NCBI RefSeq assembly: GCF_014898055.3
Contig: NW_023602073.1
Location: 86,346,678-86,410,677 of the forward strand
Origin: Talpa occidentalis
Lineage: Eukaryota; Chordata; Mammalia; Eulipotyphla; Talpidae
Reading direction: 5' to 3'
DNA length: 64,000 bases
Under the pieces are notes generated by a model that was not told the DNA's origin, did no database searches, and saw only the letters and a list, made by a program, of their open reading frames with translations. Position 1 is the stretch's first letter. Every line of letters begins with the position of its first letter. Positions 61,201 to 62,454 of this stretch are shown one piece after another. The position numbers were made by a program, and so were the translations under genes.

Positions 61201-62419
61201 GTGTTTTCATGAAACAATTCTACTTTCCCAAGACATCTAAAAAGCACACTGGGACTTCCACAACTACTGTTTCACACAGACGTTATTTCTTTTCTCCCTT
61301 TTTCCTCACTGAAAAAAAAACAATTTTTAAAGATGGCTTCAAGGTATTACCCTCTTACCTTGAAGAACAGTGAGTCTAGTTTGTCATATTCCCAAAGATA
61401 ATTGAGAGAGTACAGCAGCCCCCAAGGGGTTAGTAATATATAGAAAAGACTTGTTCAATGAATACTGAGAAATTAAGGTTCCAAGTGCCCATTGAACCGT
61501 TCTTGTTTTTTGGCCTTCTTGTTGGTTTTTGTTTTTGTTTTTTGCCATCGCCCTCTCGCTTCAGTCTGATGCTGCAGGGATGTCGGCAAGATGAGATGGG
61601 AGGGAGCCAAGGAGGTAGGAACGCCCCGTTTGTCTGGCACCCAACTTGTTTCCTGGGTTCCCGGCTGGGCCTGGGCCATGCGCCTCTAGACCCCAGGAAA
61701 CAAACATGGAGCGCAAGGGCGGTGAGCCACGGGGACACACCCCGGGTCCCGCATCTCTGTTTGCCACCCCTCCCCTAGGCAGTCTGGCCACTACCTCTTT
61801 TGCCTGCACCCTCCGCCTAGCCGCCTGAGCTCCCCACAAAACACACAGACGCGCAGAGCCGCCGCTATTGCAGTCTTTTATTTCGTGTGTCACTGGGGTC
61901 GCAGCCCTCAGCTAGGTGGTTACCAATCACGCCAGCGAGCGCGCCCGCGCTCCGGGACTTCTGGGTACCAGTCGGAGGTGTCCAGTTCGTAGAGCGGGGT
62001 GCAGCCGTCGCCCCCTCCCGGATGGCTGGTGTTCCCTGAAGGCGTCGGTGTCGACGGCAGTGTGGACAGCACACCGCAGAGACAAGGGCTAGGAGATCAC
62101 AGAGCACTGCACAGAATGGATTAAGCATAATACGAAAGAGCTGGACCTGAGAGTTGGAAAATGGACAAACCTTAGTAGAAAGGGGGCGTTTCTCTAGAGG
62201 AGAGAAATCACCCGGAAAAAAACAACAACAACAACAACAACACGAAGTGTAAACAGAGCAAGCAAATAGAGGAGAGAAAGATTTGGCTTTCTCCTTTCTA
62301 GAATTCTGCGTTGTCACTGAGGCAGGAGAAAGGAAGAGCATTTTACCTTCTGCATCAATGGAAGACAGGAACAGGGCCACGCCCAGGGCGGTGAGCGCTG
62401 GGGGAAGCCTGGTCCGCAT
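562..62419 (-). CDS. COL12A1: Collagen type XII alpha-1 chain, 5' two-thirds of the coding region (34 exons, partial gene)
   Basis: Collagen XII is a secreted homotrimeric FACIT collagen that binds fibrillar collagen I surfaces and matrix partners and tunes matrix mechanics in tendon, ligament, muscle and skin. Thirty-four exons on the minus strand, all with GT donors and AG acceptors, join into one open frame of 1,981 codons. It holds a signal peptide, fourteen complete FN3 domains and half of a fifteenth, and three VWA domains. Domain order, VWA spacing and many stretches (MIDAS motifs DGSWS, DGSYS, DGSWS; the RGD in FN3-5; the FN3 starts GPRNL and SPRNL) match human COL12A1 as I recall it. 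The human chain is about 3,063 residues, so roughly the last third, with VWA4 and the collagenous domains, lies outside the window. No frameshift or premature stop was seen. COL14A1 and COL20A1 are related but have fewer VWA and FN3 domains. Confidence 0.97.
705..1835 (-). other. Intron 33/34
   Basis: AT-rich. A short stretch near 1110-1150 (CATTCAATAAATAGCT) resembles an old MIR or L2 tail. Nothing else was recognised. Confidence 0.75.
1836..1965 (-). CDS. COL12A1: COL12A1 coding exon 33: FN3-14, second half
   Basis: 130 nt, phase 0 to phase 1, residues 1891-1933. It begins [19 protein letters not shown] and has [19 protein letters not shown] and TGRT. Donor GTAAGT. Confidence 0.95.
1966..2377 (-). 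other. Intron 32/33
   Basis: 412 nt, no recognised element. Confidence 0.75.
2378..2517 (-). CDS. COL12A1: COL12A1 coding exon 32: FN3-14, first half
   Basis: 140 nt, phase 1 to phase 0, residues 1844-1890. It begins [19 protein letters not shown] and has [19 protein letters not shown] and GGPEEM. Donor GTAATT. Confidence 0.95.
2518..2921 (-). other. Intron 31/32
   Basis: 404 nt. ATATTTACTGAAGCAGTG near 2640 may be an MIR remnant. Nothing else was recognised. Confidence 0.7.
2922..3051 (-). CDS. COL12A1: COL12A1 coding exon 31: FN3-13, second half
   Basis: 130 nt, phase 0 to phase 1, residues 1801-1843. It begins [19 protein letters not shown] and has [19 protein letters not shown] and RGKT. 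Acceptor CTCAAG, donor GTAAGT. Confidence 0.95.
3052..5976 (-). other. Intron 30/31
   Basis: 2.9 kb. It holds one SINE (4418-4680) and a short TAAA-repeat run near 5213-5230. The rest is unrecognised AT-rich DNA. Confidence 0.75.
4418..4680 (+). mobile_element. tRNA-derived SINE, older subfamily
   Basis: The head GCGTCCCTGGTGGCTCTATC is a diverged tRNA-like start. The body has CAGCAGACCTCTCCTG, GCTGCTCCCCTCAG and CTGCCTGTTCTGCTCC, and the tail is ATAAAATAAATCTTTT. A target-site duplication is visible as AAGTATCAGTCCCT before and AAGCATCAGTCCCT after. Confidence 0.85.
5977..6119 (-). CDS. COL12A1: COL12A1 coding exon 30: FN3-13, first half
   Basis: 143 nt, phase 1 to phase 0, residues 1753-1800. 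It begins [19 protein letters not shown] with an NAT sequon and has [19 protein letters not shown] and GEGNEQT. Donor GTAATT. Confidence 0.95.
6120..6435 (-). other. Intron 29/30
   Basis: 316 nt, no recognised element. Confidence 0.75.
6436..6462 (-). CDS. COL12A1: COL12A1 coding exon 29: 27-nt microexon, inter-FN3 linker
   Basis: 27 nt, phase 1 to phase 1, encoding the nine-residue linker LRLIPLTTQ between FN3-12 and FN3-13. The acceptor is T8AG and the donor is GTAAGA. The human linker as I recall it is LPILTTQ, two residues shorter, so the acceptor may lie 6 nt further upstream here. A 27-nt cassette with phase 1 on both sides could be skipped without frame loss. Confidence 0.85.
6561..6693 (-). 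CDS. COL12A1: COL12A1 coding exon 28: FN3-12, second half
   Basis: 133 nt, phase 0 to phase 1, residues 1700-1743. It begins [19 protein letters not shown] and has [18 protein letters not shown] and GSERT. It is followed by a 98-nt intron and the microexon. Confidence 0.95.
6932..7071 (-). CDS. COL12A1: COL12A1 coding exon 27: FN3-12, first half
   Basis: 140 nt, phase 1 to phase 0, residues 1653-1699. It begins [19 protein letters not shown] and has [20 protein letters not shown]. Donor GTAGTG. Confidence 0.95.
8649..8680. repeat. (CA)16 microsatellite
   Basis: Uninterrupted CA dinucleotide run of 32 nt, preceded by a C8 run and TTTCTCTTG. Confidence 0.95.
8771..9053 (+). mobile_element. 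tRNA-derived SINE, older subfamily
   Basis: TATCTCCCTGGTGGCGCAAG head, B-box-like GAGTTCAATCCC, GCAGCAGACCTCTCC body, and TGTATGCATAAATAAGTA tail. Flanked by the duplication AAAAAATGGAATAAA at both ends. Confidence 0.9.
9242..9371 (-). CDS. COL12A1: COL12A1 coding exon 26: FN3-11, second half
   Basis: 130 nt, phase 0 to phase 1, residues 1610-1652. It begins [19 protein letters not shown] and has [20 protein letters not shown]. Donor GTGAGT. Confidence 0.95.
9372..10864 (-). other. Intron 25/26
   Basis: 1.5 kb. The stretch 10080-10280 is richer in G+C (GCCGGGAGCCAGGAGG) than its surroundings but shows no coding or repeat identity that I recognise. Confidence 0.7.
10865..11001 (-). CDS. COL12A1: COL12A1 coding exon 25: FN3-11, first half
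   Basis: 137 nt, phase 1 to phase 0, residues 1564-1609. It begins [18 protein letters not shown] and has [19 protein letters not shown] and PEEEAKE. Donor GTAGGT. Confidence 0.94.
11002..12821 (-). other. Intron 24/25
   Basis: 1.8 kb. A pyrimidine-rich stretch at about 11630-11930 includes two near-copies of CACTTCCATRTCTCTGTGCT at about 11692 and 11717. No firm repeat call elsewhere. Confidence 0.7.
12822..12951 (-). CDS. COL12A1: COL12A1 coding exon 24: FN3-10, second half
   Basis: 130 nt, phase 0 to phase 1, residues 1521-1563. It begins [20 protein letters not shown] and ends EPVTAREVT. This is one of the less conserved exons compared with human as I remember it (MRVGPAVNE against VRLGPTVND). 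Confidence 0.93.
12952..13256 (-). other. Intron 23/24
   Basis: 305 nt, no recognised element. Confidence 0.75.
13257..13399 (-). CDS. COL12A1: COL12A1 coding exon 23: FN3-10, first half
   Basis: 143 nt, phase 1 to phase 0, residues 1473-1520. It begins [14 protein letters not shown] and has [20 protein letters not shown] and REPTKPKE. Donor GTGGGA. Confidence 0.94.
13400..14670 (-). other. Intron 22/23
   Basis: 1.3 kb. ATTGAGCACTCGGTAAACAC at 14539-14558 looks like the 3' end of an MIR or L2. Nothing else was recognised. Confidence 0.7.
14671..14800 (-). CDS. COL12A1: COL12A1 coding exon 22: FN3-9, second half
   Basis: 130 nt, phase 0 to phase 1, residues 1430-1472. It begins [18 protein letters not shown] and has [19 protein letters not shown]. 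Acceptor CCCTAG, donor GTAAGT. Confidence 0.94.
14801..15572 (-). other. Intron 21/22
   Basis: 772 nt. It contains a likely L1 3'-end fragment at 15340-15520. Nothing else was recognised. Confidence 0.7.
15340..15520 (-). mobile_element. L1 3'-end fragment (probable)
   Basis: ATAGTCCCCATAAAATTTCC and a T-rich start resemble the corresponding part of the clear L1 3' end at 48010-48040 (ATAGTCCCCATACAATTTCC). It is short and diverged. Confidence 0.5.
15573..15712 (-). CDS. COL12A1: COL12A1 coding exon 21: FN3-9, first half
   Basis: 140 nt, phase 1 to phase 0, residues 1383-1429. It begins [18 protein letters not shown] and has [20 protein letters not shown] and GGKRQE. From here each FN3 domain is split over two exons with an internal phase-0 intron. 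Confidence 0.95.
15713..18197 (-). other. Intron 20/21
   Basis: 2.5 kb. It holds one minus-strand SINE (16968-17241). The stretch 15960-16260 (ACTCTGTGAGGACAGAATAG) may be an L2 remnant. The rest is unrecognised. Confidence 0.7.
16968..17241 (-). mobile_element. tRNA-derived SINE, older subfamily
   Basis: Reverse copy. It starts with a T run and AAAGATTTATTTTTATTTA, and ends in CCACCAGGGAGGCC, the reverse of the tRNA-like head. Flanks CTCATTCCAAGTTTT and CTCATTCCAATTTTT form the target-site duplication. Confidence 0.9.
18198..18344 (-). CDS. COL12A1: COL12A1 coding exon 20: VWA3, part 4
   Basis: 147 nt, phase 1 to phase 1, residues 1334-1382. It begins [18 protein letters not shown] and has [20 protein letters not shown] and the closing cysteine in LCNSVKGPG. 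Confidence 0.95.
18345..18907 (-). other. Intron 19/20
   Basis: 563 nt, no recognised element. Confidence 0.75.
18908..19072 (-). CDS. COL12A1: COL12A1 coding exon 19: VWA3, part 3
   Basis: 165 nt, phase 1 to phase 1, residues 1279-1333. It begins [19 protein letters not shown] and has [19 protein letters not shown] and the ending VELFAVG. Its 5' intron is mostly a SINE. Confidence 0.95.
19132..19400 (+). mobile_element. tRNA-derived SINE, younger subfamily, in the intron between VWA3 exons
   Basis: GGGCCTCCACAGTGGCGCAG head, GTTCAATCCCCGGCCACC B-box region, GCTGCTCCCCTCAGCAGAGT body, GACTGTACCCAGTGCTTG and TATAAATAAATAAATA tail. It fills about 70% of the 387-nt intron 19073-19459 and begins 60 nt from the acceptor of exon 19. 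Confidence 0.9.
19460..19579 (-). CDS. COL12A1: COL12A1 coding exon 18: VWA3, part 2
   Basis: 120 nt, phase 1 to phase 1, residues 1239-1278. It encodes [20 protein letters not shown] and ends in GGNTLTG with the MIDAS threonine. It is separated from exon 17 by an intron of only 81 nt. Confidence 0.94.
19661..19810 (-). CDS. COL12A1: COL12A1 coding exon 17: VWA3, part 1 with MIDAS
   Basis: 150 nt, phase 1 to phase 1, residues 1189-1238. It begins [28 protein letters not shown] is at 1205-1209, and the exon ends at IGPKRVQI. It is the acceptor exon for the short form. Confidence 0.96.
19811..21542 (-). other. Intron 16/17
   Basis: 1.7 kb of AT-rich DNA with no recognised element. It is the 5' neighbour of the exon used by the short isoform. 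Confidence 0.75.
21543..21664 (-). CDS. COL12A1: COL12A1 coding exon 16: FN3-8, second part, and linker to VWA3
   Basis: 122 nt, phase 2 to phase 1, residues 1148-1188. It encodes [20 protein letters not shown] and the serine-rich link TVMPILSS. It is the last exon of the block skipped in the short isoform. Confidence 0.94.
21665..22724 (-). other. Intron 15/16
   Basis: 1.1 kb. It contains an MIR fragment (22020-22080). The rest is unrecognised. Confidence 0.7.
22020..22080 (+). mobile_element. MIR fragment
   Basis: CACCTAGCACAATGCCTAGC followed by ACAGCAGGCTCAATAAAT matches the conserved 3' part of MIR-type elements. Confidence 0.55.
22725..22917 (-). CDS. COL12A1: COL12A1 coding exon 15: FN3-8, first part
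   Basis: 193 nt, phase 1 to phase 2, residues 1084-1148. It begins [16 protein letters not shown] and has [20 protein letters not shown] and VVLEELR. It is the only phase-2 boundary seen in the window. Confidence 0.93.
22918..23334 (-). other. Intron 14/15
   Basis: 417 nt of AT-rich DNA, no recognised element. Confidence 0.75.
23335..23601 (-). CDS. COL12A1: COL12A1 coding exon 14: FN3-7
   Basis: 267 nt, phase 1 to phase 1, residues 995-1083. It begins [16 protein letters not shown] and has [20 protein letters not shown] and [15 protein letters not shown]. Donor GTACAA. Confidence 0.95.
25117..25387 (+). mobile_element. tRNA-derived SINE, younger subfamily
   Basis: GGGCCTCCCCAATGGCACAG head, intact B box GGTTCGATCC, CGCAGACCTCTCCTGCCG body, and GTATAAATAAATAAATAA tail. 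Flanked by AAGAATATAAACA on both sides. Inserted in the old L1 fragment. Confidence 0.92.
25478..25846 (+). mobile_element. MLT1-type MaLR solo LTR
   Basis: The start GCTATGGACTAAATGATTAT, then GACCTTTGGGGGTGGTAATT, AATGAGGTCATTAGAATGAG, CATCTGCAAGCTGGGAAGAG and GAACTGTTTAGAAGTAAATT follow the MLT1 consensus order as I remember it. It is a solo LTR of an ancient non-autonomous ERVL-MaLR element with no coding content. Confidence 0.75.
27066..27138. repeat. T/G-rich imperfect direct repeat
   Basis: TTTTTTTGTTTTGTTTTAGT occurs twice about 52 nt apart, with TTTTAGTTT variants between. Simple-sequence origin. Confidence 0.7.
27664..27942 (+). mobile_element. tRNA-derived SINE, older subfamily
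   Basis: GGGCCTCCCTGGTGGTGCAA head, AGTTCAATCCCC, GGCACAGCAGACCTCTCC body, and TGTATGCATAAATAAATA tail. Flanked by AAAATTGAGTTGGATTTTT and AAAATTGAGTGGATTTTTT. Confidence 0.92.
28060..28205 (+). mobile_element. MIR-like fragment
   Basis: TTATTTCATTTACTCCACAA followed by an AGATTAGG...GAGGATCAAAGATTAAGTAA-like stretch has the order of an MIR core. Diverged. Confidence 0.4.
28486..28758 (-). CDS. COL12A1: COL12A1 coding exon 13: FN3-6
   Basis: 273 nt, phase 1 to phase 1, residues 904-994. It begins [15 protein letters not shown] and has [19 protein letters not shown] and [20 protein letters not shown]. Two GT donors are possible (GTAGGT or GTAACA 4 nt later). The first keeps frame with exon 14 and restores the residues LS before QDSK. 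Confidence 0.95.
32149..32679 (+). mobile_element. tRNA-derived SINE, older subfamily, 5'-truncated and split by a second SINE
   Basis: It begins within the head at GTGGTTAAGCACCGCACC, keeps TTCGATCCCCAGCCGGCC and GCAGCAGACCTCTCCTG, and its tail is at 32370-32395 and 32656-32679. AAAAAGTGAAATCA occurs just before (32135-32148) and again right after the second tail piece, marking its target-site duplication. Confidence 0.9.
32396..32655 (-). mobile_element. tRNA-derived SINE inserted in the tail of another SINE
   Basis: Reverse copy from AAAGATTTATTTTTATTTATG to CCACCAGGGAGGCCC. The flanking duplication AATAAATAAATCTTTT is itself the tail of the host SINE. The pair forms inverted copies about 250 nt each. 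Confidence 0.92.
36290..36460 (+). mobile_element. MIR element
   Basis: CATAGATGGGTAAACAGAGG, CTCAAGAGGGTTACTGCATT and AGTCAAACCAGGATTTGTCT follow the MIR core order (gaggaaactgaggctcagag, then cagagccaggatttgaaccc). Confidence 0.7.
37562..37597. repeat. 18-nt tandem duplication beside a splice donor
   Basis: GGATTTCTATAAAGAA occurs twice in tandem, ending 13 nt from the donor of exon 12 on the intron side. Confidence 0.85.
37610..37882 (-). CDS. COL12A1: COL12A1 coding exon 12: FN3-5 with RGD motif
   Basis: 273 nt, phase 1 to phase 1, residues 813-903. It begins [14 protein letters not shown]. An RGD tripeptide lies at residues 862-864 (37728-37736), in the strand after [11 protein letters not shown]. 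The human protein has RGD at the same place as I recall it. Donor GTAATT. Confidence 0.96.
37883..39024 (-). other. Intron 11/12
   Basis: 1.1 kb. It holds a (TG)10 run at 37957-37976. Nothing else was recognised. Confidence 0.75.
37957..37976. repeat. (TG)10 microsatellite
   Basis: Pure TG run of 20 nt after TTTGTA. Confidence 0.9.
39025..39297 (-). CDS. COL12A1: COL12A1 coding exon 11: FN3-4
   Basis: 273 nt, phase 1 to phase 1, residues 722-812. It begins [14 protein letters not shown] and has [20 protein letters not shown] and [15 protein letters not shown]. Donor GTAGAT after an acidic GAAGAAG end. Confidence 0.96.
40240..40440 (+). mobile_element. MIR element
   Basis: GTCTGAACCTAGCTCTGATA, TAAGTGCTTAAATGACATAA, and GGCAGGAGCTCAATAATTAC follow the 3' two-thirds of MIR in order. 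Confidence 0.6.
40840..41330 (+). mobile_element. Old L1 3' end (ORF2 end plus 3' UTR)
   Basis: CAATGGAATGTCTTTCAGCC, GAAATTCTGACATGTGCTAC, TTATGCTTTGTGAAATAAGA and GGTTAAATGGTGAATTTTGT are the familiar order of L1M-type 3' ends. Diverged, with no intact frame. Confidence 0.8.
41679..41951 (-). CDS. COL12A1: COL12A1 coding exon 10: FN3-3
   Basis: 273 nt, phase 1 to phase 1, residues 631-721. It begins [13 protein letters not shown] and has [18 protein letters not shown] and [15 protein letters not shown], with an NVT sequon that may be N-glycosylated. It is the first of four consecutive 273-nt single-exon FN3 units. Confidence 0.96.
41952..43055 (-). other. Intron 9/10
   Basis: 1.1 kb, no recognised element. 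Confidence 0.75.
43056..43658 (-). CDS. COL12A1: COL12A1 coding exon 9: complete VWA2 in a single exon
   Basis: 603 nt, phase 1 to phase 1, residues 430-630. It begins [25 protein letters not shown] is at 446-450, the threonine loop is GGSTNTGKA, and [10 protein letters not shown] carries the MIDAS aspartate. The exon ends [14 protein letters not shown] with a short basic tail. VWA1 uses three exons and VWA3 four, so the single exon is notable. Donor GTTAGT. Confidence 0.97.
43856..44146 (-). CDS. COL12A1: COL12A1 coding exon 8: FN3-2
   Basis: 291 nt, phase 1 to phase 1, residues 333-429. A whole FN3 domain in a single exon: [43 protein letters not shown], then the link QPMRVQV to VWA2. Confidence 0.96.
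44147..46169 (-). other. Intron 7/8
   Basis: 2.0 kb of AT-rich DNA. A C9 run lies near 44283. No recognised repeat. Confidence 0.75.
46170..46343 (-). CDS. COL12A1: COL12A1 coding exon 7: VWA1, C-terminal part
   Basis: 174 nt, phase 1 to phase 1, residues 275-332. It begins IKAADAKEL and includes [18 protein letters not shown] and the cysteine of QVCSG-like sequence that closes the VWA, ending LGELISGEE. Acceptor TTAAG, donor GTGAGT. Confidence 0.94.
46344..47005 (-). other. Intron 6/7
   Basis: 662 nt, no recognised element. Confidence 0.75.
47006..47170 (-). CDS. COL12A1: COL12A1 coding exon 6: VWA1, middle part
   Basis: 165 nt, phase 1 to phase 1, residues 220-274. It begins DAIDYLIK and carries the beta-strand [16 protein letters not shown] with the MIDAS aspartate, ending at VEVFSLG. 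It is separated from exon 5 by a 178-nt intron. Confidence 0.94.
47349..47612 (-). CDS. COL12A1: COL12A1 coding exon 5: VWA1, first part with MIDAS
   Basis: 264 nt, phase 1 to phase 1, residues 132-219. It begins [16 protein letters not shown]. The metal-ion-dependent adhesion site DGSWS is at residues 146-150, and the exon ends in GGNTMTG with the conserved MIDAS threonine. The fold is a Rossmann-like VWA domain. Confidence 0.96.
47824..47897. repeat. 37-nt tandem duplication, two units
   Basis: Units 47824-47860 and 47861-47897 both begin AAGACACAAGAAAGGACAGA and differ at only two positions, so the duplication is fairly recent. Confidence 0.93.
47937..48590 (-). mobile_element. 5'-truncated L1 3' end
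   Basis: On the minus strand it encodes the end of L1 ORF2: [18 protein letters not shown], then [17 protein letters not shown] and [12 protein letters not shown]. This is followed by a C/T-rich 3' UTR (GTCCCCCCTCC on the plus strand). A TA run interrupts the frame. It is a dead fragment. Confidence 0.92.
48327..48370. repeat. (TA)22 microsatellite inside an L1 fragment
   Basis: Pure TA run at the site where the sister L1 at 52595 has only TATATATG, so it expanded after insertion. Confidence 0.93.
50161..50220 (-). CDS. COL12A1: COL12A1 coding exon 4: lysine/proline-rich linker
   Basis: 60 nt, phase 1 to phase 1, residues 112-131, between FN3-1 and VWA1. It contains the basic stretch [13 protein letters not shown]. 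It is likely an exposed flexible spacer. Acceptor TTTAG, donor GTAAAT. Confidence 0.9.
50221..50663 (-). other. Intron 3/4
   Basis: 443 nt, no recognised element. Confidence 0.75.
50664..50807 (-). CDS. COL12A1: COL12A1 coding exon 3: FN3-1, second half
   Basis: 144 nt, phase 1 to phase 1, residues 64-111. It begins DGPTREFTL and has the FN3 core [18 protein letters not shown] and the ending VPVIGQLT. Acceptor TTTCCAG, donor GTAAGT. Confidence 0.95.
51095..51745 (+). mobile_element. Old L1 3' end
   Basis: ATGAATCTACCATATGACTC, ATATACACAATGGAATACTA, GCAACATGGATGGAGCTAAA, and AAATAAGTCAGAAGGACAAA mark the L1 ORF2 end and 3' UTR. It ends in an A run at 51734-51744. Confidence 0.88.
51881..51950. 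repeat. Long poly(T) tract, poly(A) of the transduced L1
   Basis: About 70 nt of T broken only by CCTTTTAAACA. Confidence 0.9.
51881..52812 (-). mobile_element. 5'-truncated L1 insertion with probable 3' transduction
   Basis: Minus-strand order: L1 ORF2 end ([30 protein letters not shown]) and 3' UTR at 52812-52271, a poly(A) at 52270-52243, about 290 nt of non-L1 sequence at 52242-51951, then a second long poly(A) at 51950-51881. ATAGTTTGGCTTTA flanks the whole unit (51867-51880 and 52813-52826). An AATAAA lies about 35 nt before the second poly(A). Confidence 0.8.
52853..53122 (+). mobile_element. tRNA-derived SINE, intermediate type
   Basis: GGGCCTCCCTGGTGGCGTGG head, GGTTCAATTCCCCACC, CAGCAGACCTCTCCTGCC body, CTGCCTGCTCTGCTCC and a GTATAAAAATAAATAAATAA tail. 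It lies 27 nt from the L1 insertion border. Confidence 0.9.
53153..53438 (-). mobile_element. tRNA-derived SINE, younger subfamily
   Basis: Reverse copy from a T run and AAAGATTTCTTTTTATTTTA, through CAAGCACTGGGTACAGTCAG, to GCGCCACCAGGGAGGCCC. TAAATAAATCTTTAAAAAAA follows directly, which looks like the tail of another SINE, so it may have landed in the tail of its plus-strand neighbour. Confidence 0.9.
53643..53903 (+). mobile_element. tRNA-derived SINE, younger subfamily
   Basis: GGGCCTCCCCGGTGGCTCAG head, GGCGCGCAGACCTCTCCTG, GTGTACTTCGGTCCTTCTG, and GTGTAAATAAATAAATATT tail. Flanks TTTCAAGGTACA and TATCGAGGTACA look like a target-site duplication. Confidence 0.9.
55090..55206 (-). CDS. 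COL12A1: COL12A1 coding exon 2: FN3-1, first half
   Basis: 117 nt, phase 1 to phase 1, residues 25-63. It begins [10 protein letters not shown] and contains the FN3 tryptophan (SWARP-like stretch) and [10 protein letters not shown]. It is bounded by TTTGCAG and GTAAG. It is the first exon of the block missing from the short isoform. Confidence 0.92.
57850..58065 (+). mobile_element. MIR element
   Basis: ACATTTGCTGAGTGTCTATT, CAAAACAACCAGCACAGTGA, CCATAGATGAGCCAGTGAGA and TTGATCCCATGATCTGACTC follow the MIR consensus order. Confidence 0.7.
59940..60545. mobile_element. Non-autonomous hAT-type DNA transposon, split by a SINE
   Basis: CAGCCACATGTGGCTCTCAG, CACTTGAAATGTGGCCAATT, a central CTGAAATGATATTGTGGATA, and AATTTTAAGTTACATATGCA with GTGGCTCACAATTTATTGG after the SINE match the mammalian MER1/MER3-like group as I recall it. 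The subfamily name is uncertain. Confidence 0.65.
60186..60454 (-). mobile_element. tRNA-derived SINE, older subfamily, inside the DNA transposon
   Basis: Reverse copy from a T run and AAGATTCATATTTATGCATA to TGCCACCAGGGAGGCC. Flanked by ACTTTTTCTGTTTT on both sides. Confidence 0.92.
61560..62080. promoter_or_regulatory. CpG-rich block in the first coding intron
   Basis: High G+C with dense CpG, most strikingly at 61800-62060 (ACGCGCAGAGCCGCCGCTAT, GAGCGCGCCCGCGCTCCGG), in an otherwise CpG-poor window. It starts about 270 nt inside the intron, 3' of the start-codon exon. A plus-strand ATG in strong context with a GTGAGC donor-like site lies at 61706-61725. I see no conserved coding sequence. 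Confidence 0.65.
62217..62241. repeat. (AAC)n microsatellite
   Basis: About seven ACA/AAC units after an A run, 105 nt inside the intron from the donor of exon 1. Confidence 0.9.
62347..62419 (-). CDS. COL12A1: COL12A1 coding exon 1: signal peptide
   Basis: It encodes residues 1-24 plus the first base of codon 25. The start MRTRLPPAL is followed by a hydrophobic core (ALGVALFL) and a small-residue cleavage region (SSIDAE), a classic secretory signal. The donor GTAAAA follows GCAGAAG. The frame stays open through the intron for another 160 codons, but that read-through has no homology. The exon ends in phase 1, which lets it splice either to exon 2 or to exon 17. Confidence 0.93.
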
Positions 62420-62454
62420 GCTCGCCCTCGGAGCTCACAGCCGCATGAAGGGAT
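62420..62454 (-). other. COL12A1: 5' UTR part of the start-codon exon
   Basis: Reading the minus strand, a pyrimidine-rich tract ending in TGCAG stops at 62455 and looks like a splice acceptor, so a 35-nt untranslated stretch would precede the ATG. This implies at least one non-coding exon further upstream, as in human. The main ATG has A at -3, a fair context. A direct promoter just upstream instead of an acceptor cannot be excluded. Confidence 0.6.
62435..62446 (-). promoter_or_regulatory. Minimal upstream open reading frame (3 codons plus stop)
   Basis: An ATG at 62446 is followed by two sense codons and TGA ending at 62435, 15 nt before the main start codon. Its context is weak (T at -3). 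If the exon really starts near 62454, this uORF would sit only about 8 nt into that exon. Its effect on translation is inference. Confidence 0.4.

Larger units (their letters stand above)
55207..62346 (-). other. Intron 1/2 (first coding intron)
   Basis: 7.1 kb. It holds an MIR (57850-58065), a DNA transposon split by a SINE (59940-60545), a C9 run at about 61044 and a CpG-rich block (61560-62080). The rest is AT-rich and unrecognised. Confidence 0.75.

Noticed and set aside
61865..62346. Open frame running on from the COL12A1 signal peptide for about 160 codons
   Set aside because: It continues straight through a good GTAAAA donor at the position expected from the human protein, has low-complexity cysteine and arginine runs, and no collagen XII similarity. 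It is intron read-through.
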